A DNA stretch of 43,923 bases. It comes from Beijerinckiaceae bacterium. GTDB lineage: Bacteria; Pseudomonadota; Alphaproteobacteria; Rhizobiales; Beijerinckiaceae. The notes below the pieces were generated by a model. That model saw only the letters and a list, made by a program, of their open reading frames with translations. It did no database searches and was not told the origin of the DNA. A program made the translations under genes and the position numbers. Positions 37,918-43,923 of the stretch are shown one piece after another (positions within the stretch are counted from its first letter, which is position 1; each line of letters starts with the position of its first letter). The stretch is taken from the NCBI GenBank assembly GCA_018882635.1, contig VERN01000003.1, forward strand, positions 1-43,923, given 5' to 3'.

Positions 37918-38700
37918 TCATAGCCCGAGCCAGGTCCGCAAAGGATTAGCAGGATCAGCCAAAAGGCGTGCAGCCACCGCGAGACAGACCAGCACGATCA
38001 GTGGCCGGATCAATGCGGCCCCATGTTTGAGAACAAGCCGGGACCCCGCCTGGGCGCCTGCGAAGGCCGCGAGCCCCATCGCAAGCCCGGCGCTCCAGAC
38101 GATATGGCCTGAAAGGGCAAAAAAGACCAAAGCGCCAAGATTGGAGGCCAAATTGAGCGCCTTGGTCTGTGCTACGGCCCGAACGCCGCCCAATCCCAAC
38201 AGCGCCGCGAACCCCACCATGTAGAAAGACCCGGCGCCGGGGCCGAAAAACCCATCATAAAAGGCAATAAAGGGGACGATTCCGAGCCCAAAGAGGACGG
38301 GGCTGATCCGGGGCGGCCGGTCGCTTTGGCCAAATTTCGGCGAAAGCCCGAACCATAGGGCCACGGCGATCAGCAGGATCGGGACAACGGCCCCCAGCCA
38401 TTGGGACGGCAGGGTTGCAACAGCCAACCCCCCAAGGATTGATGACAGAACCGCCAGAGCGGCCATCGGGCCGACTTGTTTCCAGCGGATCTCGCCCGCG
38501 CGGGCGAAGGCCAAGGTTGCCGAAGCGGTCCCGAGTGAGCCTTGCAATTTGTTCGTGGCCACGGCGGTGACGGGGTCACATCCAGCGAGCAGGAGGGCCG
38601 GGACGGTCAGAAGGCCGCCGCCCCCGGCAATGGCATCAATCAGCCCCGCGCAGAAGGCCGCTAGCGCCAGAAGCGCCAGGATCTCGAGGCTGAATTCCAT
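37918..38700 (-). CDS. TSUP (TauE/SafE) family membrane permease
   Basis: 260 aa; AAFCAGLIDAIAGGGGLLTVPALLLAGCDPVTAVATNKLQGSLGTASATLAFARAG. Confidence 0.92.
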   Translation of the reverse strand: MEFSLEILALLALAAFCAGLIDAIAGGGGLLTVPALLLAGCDPVTAVATNKLQGSLGTASATLAFARAGEIRWKQVGPMAALAVLSSILGGLAVATLPSQWLGAVVPILLIAVALWFGLSPKFGQSDRPPRISPVLFGLGIVPFIAFYDGFFGPGAGSFYMVGFAALLGLGGVRAVAQTKALNLASNLGALVFFALSGHIVWSAGLAMGLAAFAGAQAGSRLVLKHGAALIRPLIVLVCLAVAARLLADPANPLRTWLGL

Positions 38701-38704
38701 CAGA

Positions 38705-39478
38705 TCAGCGATGCGAGAATTTGGCTGGCCGCTTTTCGACGAAGGCGGTCATGCCTTCCTTTTGGTCAGCGATCGCGAACATCGGCTGGAACAGACGGCG
38801 CTCGAAGCGCAACCCTTCGGCCAGCGTCGTCTCAAACGCCCGATTCACCGATTCCTTGGTGATCATCGCAATCGGTAGCGACATATTGGCAATGGTCGCA
38901 GCCGTCTTTTTGGCTTCCGTCAGCAGGTCTGCGAGCGGGACAATACGTGAAACAAGGCCCGAGCGTTCAGCCTCAACGGCATCCATCATGCGGCCCGTCA
39001 GGCACATTTCCATCGCTTTGGCCTTACCAACCGCGCGGGTGAGACGTTGCGTGCCGCCTGCACCCGGCATGACGCCGAGTTTGATTTCGGGCTGGCCGAA
39101 CTTGGCATTGTCGGCGGCAATGATGAAATCGCACATCATGGCCATTTCACACCCACCACCGAGCGCAAATCCTGCTACCGCCGCAATCAGCGGCTTGCGG
39201 CGCATGGCAATGCCATCCCACTGCGTAATGAAATCATCAATATAGGTCGACGGAAAGGAGAGGCCTTGCATCTCCTTGATATCGGCGCCTGCAGCGAAGG
39301 CTTTTTCCGACCCGGTGATCAGCATGCAGCCAATGTTCGGGTCTTTTTCGAAACCATCGAGCGCCGTGTTGATTTCCGCAATCACCTGGGAGTTGAGCGC
39401 ATTCATCGCCTGCGGGCGGTTGATCGTGATGATACCGACCCGATCTTCCGTCGTAACGAGGATATTCTCATAGGCCAT
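38705..39478 (-). CDS. Enoyl-CoA hydratase
   Basis: 257 aa crotonase fold; [55 protein letters not shown]. Confidence 0.95.
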   Translation of the reverse strand: MAYENILVTTEDRVGIITINRPQAMNALNSQVIAEINTALDGFEKDPNIGCMLITGSEKAFAAGADIKEMQGLSFPSTYIDDFITQWDGIAMRRKPLIAAVAGFALGGGCEMAMMCDFIIAADNAKFGQPEIKLGVMPGAGGTQRLTRAVGKAKAMEMCLTGRMMDAVEAERSGLVSRIVPLADLLTEAKKTAATIANMSLPIAMITKESVNRAFETTLAEGLRFERRLFQPMFAIADQKEGMTAFVEKRPAKFSHR

Positions 39479-39553
39479 GATGACGCCTCCCCTTGTTTTG
39501 CTTTGACTTGGCTAGACGATCACGCTGCACAGAGCAATCATCCTTATGCATGG

Positions 39554-40426
39554 CTATTTTTGGCACGCCGCACAATAGAACGTCGAGCGACCTGATTGGA
39601 CCAAGCGCTTGATTGGAGCGCCGCATCGTGTGCAGGCCTCACCTTCCCGATCATAGACACGGAATGAATGCTGGAAATAACCAAGCGATCCATCCGTATG
39701 CGCATAATCACGCAAGGTTGATCCACCCGCTTCGACTGCCTCACTCAGAACATCGCGAATGGCGCGTGCGAGCGTATCGGCCTTCTCTCGCATCCGCCCT
39801 TTACGTGTGAGCGTGCCCGCAGCGCGTTGCGGTGAGAGACCCGCGCGGTGGAGCGCCTCGCAAACATAGATATTGCCAAGACCCGCGATCAGACTTTGGT
39901 CGAGAAGCGCCGCTTTCAGCGGCGTCTTCTTCTGGGCGAAGAGATCAATAAGTGTCTCGCCATCGAGCACATTGCCGAGGGGCTCAAGTCCCAGCCCCTT
40001 CATATGCTTGCTTTCGGGAAGTGTTGCGCGCGGCACCAGATCCATGAAACCAAAACGGCGCGCGTCATTATAGATAACACGCGTGCCACCCTCCATGGTG
40101 AAGATGACATGATCATGGGCGGGAAGGCCGCCGGCCTGATGGACGAATTCCCCCTGCTGCACCGCTTGTCCGTTTTCAAGAATGGTGAACCGGCCTGACA
40201 TGCCCAGATGCATGATGAGCACGTCGCCGGAGGAGAGATCGGCGAGGAGATATTTCGCCCGACGGCCGAGCGCCGTCACTGTCTGCCCTTCGATCCGCTC
40301 TACGAACCGTTCAGGGAACGGAAATCGCAAATCCGGCCGCCTTTGCTCCACTTTGACGATCAGACGGCCTTCCATGGCCGGTTGCAGGCCTCGGCGAACC
40401 GTTTCGACTTCTGGCAGCTCAGGCAT
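39554..40426 (-). CDS. mutM: Formamidopyrimidine-DNA glycosylase
   Basis: [15 protein letters not shown]-terminus; C-terminal zinc finger [26 protein letters not shown]. Confidence 0.98.
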   Translation of the reverse strand: MPELPEVETVRRGLQPAMEGRLIVKVEQRRPDLRFPFPERFVERIEGQTVTALGRRAKYLLADLSSGDVLIMHLGMSGRFTILENGQAVQQGEFVHQAGGLPAHDHVIFTMEGGTRVIYNDARRFGFMDLVPRATLPESKHMKGLGLEPLGNVLDGETLIDLFAQKKTPLKAALLDQSLIAGLGNIYVCEALHRAGLSPQRAAGTLTRKGRMREKADTLARAIRDVLSEAVEAGGSTLRDYAHTDGSLGYFQHSFRVYDREGEACTRCGAPIKRLVQSGRSTFYCAACQK

Positions 40427-40506
40427 GGCGCCTCCGGAAATTCTCTGCCTCTTGCCATAGCCTCAGGCCGCGTCCGGCGCTATGGTCCGCGCGCAATCGC
40501 GCTGGG

Positions 40507-41304
40507 ATGATCCCAAAAGCTCACATGAGGCGGACAATGGTCCAGACGGCACAGGGCAAGGACGAGGACACACATTTCGGGTTCTCGACCGTGCGGCTCG
40601 GCGAAAAGCAGGAGCTGGTCGACGACGTGTTCCACAAAGTGGCCCGTCGCTATGACCTCATGAACGATCTGATGTCCGCTGGTCTGCATCGCGCATGGAA
40701 GGATGCCCTGATCTCGGCACTGCGTCCGCCCAAACATGGTCCCTTCGATCTGCTCGATGTAGCGGGCGGCACGGGCGACATTTCCTTCCGCATGCTGCAG
40801 AACGCTTCGCCGCAGGCGCGCGCGACCGTGTGTGATATTAATGGTGACATGCTGGCGGTGGGGCGCGAACGCGCGCCCAAAGCATTCGCCGACCGCCTCA
40901 CTTTTGTCGAAGGCAATGCCGAAGAGCTCCCTTTTCCAGACAAGAGCTTCGATGCTTATACGATCGCCTTTGGTATTCGGAATGTGCCGCGCATCGACAA
41001 GGCGTTGAAAGAGGCCAAGCGCGTGCTCAAACGCGGCGGCCATTTTCTCTGCCTCGAGTTTTCCCGCGTCGATGTGCCGGGGCTTGATCGCATCTATGAT
41101 TTTTATTCGTTCAATATCGTCCCGCCGATGGGCCGCGTTGTCACGGGTGATGCGCAACCTTACCAATATCTCGTTGAATCGATCCGGCAATTCCCTGAAC
41201 CCGATCGGTTTGCCGAGATGATCCGCGAAGCGGGTTTTGCCAATGTGACCCATCGTCCGATGACGGGCGGCATTGTGCGCCTCCATTCCGGCTGGTCGAT
41301 CTGA
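40507..41304 (+). CDS. ubiE: Ubiquinone/menaquinone biosynthesis C-methyltransferase UbiE
   Basis: [57 protein letters not shown]. Start may be an internal ATG (40525 or 40537). Confidence 0.96.
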   Translation: MIPKAHMRRTMVQTAQGKDEDTHFGFSTVRLGEKQELVDDVFHKVARRYDLMNDLMSAGLHRAWKDALISALRPPKHGPFDLLDVAGGTGDISFRMLQNASPQARATVCDINGDMLAVGRERAPKAFADRLTFVEGNAEELPFPDKSFDAYTIAFGIRNVPRIDKALKEAKRVLKRGGHFLCLEFSRVDVPGLDRIYDFYSFNIVPPMGRVVTGDAQPYQYLVESIRQFPEPDRFAEMIREAGFANVTHRPMTGGIVRLHSGWSI

Positions 41305-41307
41305 GGC

Positions 41308-42882
41308 TTGGCTGTGACATCTGTCTTCAATGCGTTCCGTCTCATGCGTGTCGGCTTCGTTCTGGCGCGCGAAGGCGCGTTGGCTCTCGTCGATCCGTAT
41401 GAATTGTCGGGCGGTGGCCGATTCCTGTTACGCACGGCGCGCCTCGTTGAACGGCGTAATGCGGGTGATGGTGCTGATCGTCTTGCCAAAGCGCTGACGC
41501 GTCTTGGCCCTTCTTATGTGAAGTTCGGACAATTCTTGGCGACCCGCCCTGATGTCGTGGGCGTTCGCGTCGCACGTGATCTCGAACAATTGCAGGATCG
41601 TCTTCCGCCTTTTCCACGCAGTGAAGCGGTCAGCGCGATCGAATTATCATTCGGAACCAAGCTCGACTCTTTATATATAGCGCTTGGGGAACCAATGGCC
41701 GCTGCCTCCATCGCGCAGGTGCAGCAAGGCATTGTCGATAATGGCGAAGGCGAGCGCGTCGTTGCCGTGAAAGTGTTGCGGCCGGGTGTGCGCGCGCGTT
41801 TCCGGCGCGATCTCGACGCGATGCATTTCGCGGCATCTCAGCTCGAACATCACATCGCCGATATGAAACGTCTCAAGCCCGTTGAAGTAGTTGAGACATT
41901 GGCGCGTTCGGTCACGATGGAAATGGATCTGCGGCTTGAAGCGGCAGCACTTTCCGAAATGGCAGAGAATTGCCGTAACGATTCCGATTTCCGCGTGCCG
42001 GAAGTGGACTGGGATCGCACGGCGCGCGATGTCCTGACGCTTGAGTGGATCGACGGCATTCCGCTCAATGATATTGCGCGCATCGAGGCCGCGGGGATTG
42101 ATCGTGTTGCCTTGGGCCGCACGGTCATTCAGTCGTTTTTACGTCACGCTTTGCGTGACGGCTTCTTCCATGCCGACATGCATCCGGGCAATCTGTTCGT
42201 TGATGATCAAAGCAGGCTCTGCGCGGTTGATTTCGGCATTATGGGTCGTCTAGGCCCAAAAGAGCGCCGTTTTCTCGCGGAAATTCTACTCGGCTTCATC
42301 ACGCGTGATTATTATCGCGTGGCCGAAGTTCACTTTGAAGCCGGTTACGTGCCTGCGCATCATTCGGTCGAAGATTTCGCGCAAGCGATCAGAGCGATTG
42401 GTGAACCGATCCATAGCCGCACCGCCGATCAGATTTCGATGGCGAAACTGCTGACACTCTTGTTTGAGATCACAGCGCTCTTCGACATGAAGACGCGCAC
42501 CGAACTCGTGATGTTGCAGAAGACCATGGTCGTCGTCGAAGGCGTCGCCCGCTCGCTCGATCCGAAGCTGAATATGTGGACCACCGCGGAGCCTGTCGTA
42601 CGCGAATGGATCGAGCGTAATCTGGGTCCCGTCGGTCGTATCGAGGATGCGAGCCGTGGCGCGCGTTCTTTTGCGACGATGATTGCGAACCTGCCGGAAT
42701 TGTCGCAGCGCGCCGAACGCGTGGCCGCTCATCTTGATCGTGCAACGCAGCGTGGATTCCGGCTCGATCCCGAAAGTGTGGCCCAGATTGGTGAAGCCGA
42801 AGCCCGCCGTAACCGGTGGGGCAATGCGGCGCTTTGGGTGATCGCCTTAACCCTGCTTTACGCCGTCTTTCGCCATTTCTGA
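41308..42882 (+). CDS. ubiB: Ubiquinone biosynthesis kinase-like protein UbiB
   Basis: GPSYVKFGQFLATRPDVVG, PMAAASIAQVQQG, HADMHPGNLFVDDQSRLCAVDFGIMGRL. TTG 41308 or GTG 41314 start. Confidence 0.95.
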   Translation: MAVTSVFNAFRLMRVGFVLAREGALALVDPYELSGGGRFLLRTARLVERRNAGDGADRLAKALTRLGPSYVKFGQFLATRPDVVGVRVARDLEQLQDRLPPFPRSEAVSAIELSFGTKLDSLYIALGEPMAAASIAQVQQGIVDNGEGERVVAVKVLRPGVRARFRRDLDAMHFAASQLEHHIADMKRLKPVEVVETLARSVTMEMDLRLEAAALSEMAENCRNDSDFRVPEVDWDRTARDVLTLEWIDGIPLNDIARIEAAGIDRVALGRTVIQSFLRHALRDGFFHADMHPGNLFVDDQSRLCAVDFGIMGRLGPKERRFLAEILLGFITRDYYRVAEVHFEAGYVPAHHSVEDFAQAIRAIGEPIHSRTADQISMAKLLTLLFEITALFDMKTRTELVMLQKTMVVVEGVARSLDPKLNMWTTAEPVVREWIERNLGPVGRIEDASRGARSFATMIANLPELSQRAERVAAHLDRATQRGFRLDPESVAQIGEAEARRNRWGNAALWVIALTLLYAVFRHF

Positions 42883-42927
42883 TCCGCTCATGGTAAAAGG
42901 GTCCGAGATTTGGCCGGAGTCCGTCTG

Positions 42928-43923
42928 ATGGCCCTTGCAGGCAAGCGCATTCTTCTGATCGTTGGGGGCGGCATCGCCGCCTATAAGGCGCTCGAACTGA
43001 TCCGCGAATTCAGGAAGCGCGGCGCGTCCGTGCGCGGCATCCTCACCAAGGCCGGGTCCGAATTCATCACACCCCTGTCGGTCGCGTCCCTCACGGGCGA
43101 CAAATGCTACACCGACTTGTTCTCGCTCACCGACGAAGCCGAGATGGGTCATATCGAATTGTCGCGCGATGCCGACCTCCTCGTCGTTGCCCCGGCCACG
43201 GCGGATCTTCTCGCGAAAATGGCCCATGGTCTGGCGAATGATCTGGCCTCGACGGCGCTCCTCGCCACCGACAAGCGTGTGCTCGTGGCGCCGGCGATGA
43301 ATGTCCGCATGTGGACCCATGCCGCCACCCAGCGCAACATATCGTCGCTCAAAGGTGACAATATCGCTTTTGTTGGCCCCGACGAGGGTGAGATGGCCTG
43401 CGGAGAATTTGGCCCGGGCCGCATGGCGGAACCGAGCGCCATTGCCGACGCCGCCGATCGATTGCTGAGCGTCGAGGGGCCCTTGGCGGGTCGTCGCGTT
43501 CTGGTGACGTCCGGGCCGACGCATGAGCCGATCGATCCGGTTCGTTACATCGCCAACCGCTCGACGGGCAAGCAGGGCCATGCCATCGCCGCCGCTGAGG
43601 CCCGCGCAGGTGCCGATGTGACCCTCGTATCCGGTCCCGTCGCGATCCCAAATCCGCCCGGCGTTCGTGTCATCCGAGTAGAGACGGCGCGCGACATGCT
43701 GGCGGCGGTGGAAAAGGCGCTCCCTGTCGATTGCGCCATTTTGTGCGCCGCTGTCGCTGATTGGCGGGTCGCCAGTGAAGGCGGCCAGAAGTTCAAAAAA
43801 GAGTCCGGCAAGCTGCCGGATCTCACCCTGACGGAAAATCCGGATATTCTCGCCACCCTGTCGCATATGGGCGACAATCGACCAGAGCTTGTTGTCGGCT
43901 TTGCCGCCGAAACGGAGAAGGTC
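42928..43923 (+). CDS. coaBC: Bifunctional phosphopantothenoylcysteine decarboxylase / phosphopantothenate-cysteine ligase (truncated by window end)
   Basis: MALAGKRILLIVGGGIAAYKALELIREFRKRG, VAPAMNVRMW, VLVTSGPTHEPIDPVRYIANRSTGKQGHAIA. Confidence 0.96.
   Translation, partial: MALAGKRILLIVGGGIAAYKALELIREFRKRGASVRGILTKAGSEFITPLSVASLTGDKCYTDLFSLTDEAEMGHIELSRDADLLVVAPATADLLAKMAHGLANDLASTALLATDKRVLVAPAMNVRMWTHAATQRNISSLKGDNIAFVGPDEGEMACGEFGPGRMAEPSAIADAADRLLSVEGPLAGRRVLVTSGPTHEPIDPVRYIANRSTGKQGHAIAAAEARAGADVTLVSGPVAIPNPPGVRVIRVETARDMLAAVEKALPVDCAILCAAVADWRVASEGGQKFKKESGKLPDLTLTENPDILATLSHMGDNRPELVVGFAAETEKV

Noticed and set aside
37421-38224. 267-aa plus-strand ORF
   Set aside because: Antisense to rpsT and the TauE/SafE gene; low-complexity Arg/Ala-rich translation.
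40480-41286. 268-aa minus-strand ORF
   Set aside because: Antisense to ubiE, which has full methyltransferase motifs.
42847-43866. 339-aa minus-strand ORF
   Set aside because: Antisense to coaBC; shadow ORF composition.

Overview
The window is a GC-rich, gene-dense alphaproteobacterial chromosomal segment, probably Rhizobiales-like. All calls come from reading the translations and intergenic DNA by eye; no searches were run. From left to right it contains: a partial YgiQ-type radical SAM gene; a His-tailed membrane protein; two small genes (one DUF6481-like); cspA; an anaerobic bacteriochlorophyll pair bchE-bchJ; a divergent GGDEF-EAL protein followed closely by an orphan periplasmic binding protein; terC-azlC-azlD; a tripartite tricarboxylate transporter (tctB-A-C order); a divergent pair of paralogous winged-HTH regulators; a cobalamin-riboswitch-controlled btuB/btuC/btuD-like operon; lutABC (lactate); DUF3422-glcDEF-malate synthase; an MFS transporter; gyrB-recF-dnaN-dnaA with about 0.8 kb of noncoding DNA upstream; rpsT; a TauE/SafE protein; enoyl-CoA hydratase; mutM; ubiE; ubiB; and partial coaBC. 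The signals I think most deserve follow-up are: (i) a perfect FNR/FixK-type box (TTGATCTGCATCAA) and a perfect PpsR/CrtJ-type palindrome (TGT-N12-ACA) stacked upstream of bchE; (ii) the GGDEF-EAL and orphan binding-protein pair, a possible periplasmic ligand to c-di-GMP module that shares bchE's intergenic region; (iii) the paralogous single-domain wHTH pair with a perfect 9-bp dyad between them; (iv) a B12 uptake operon lacking a local btuF and linked conceptually to B12-dependent BchE; (v) the dnaA upstream region, which has a GANTC cluster and several nested inverted repeats but no perfect TTATCCACA box that I could see. I found no CRISPR array, tRNA/rRNA, prophage or insertion sequence.
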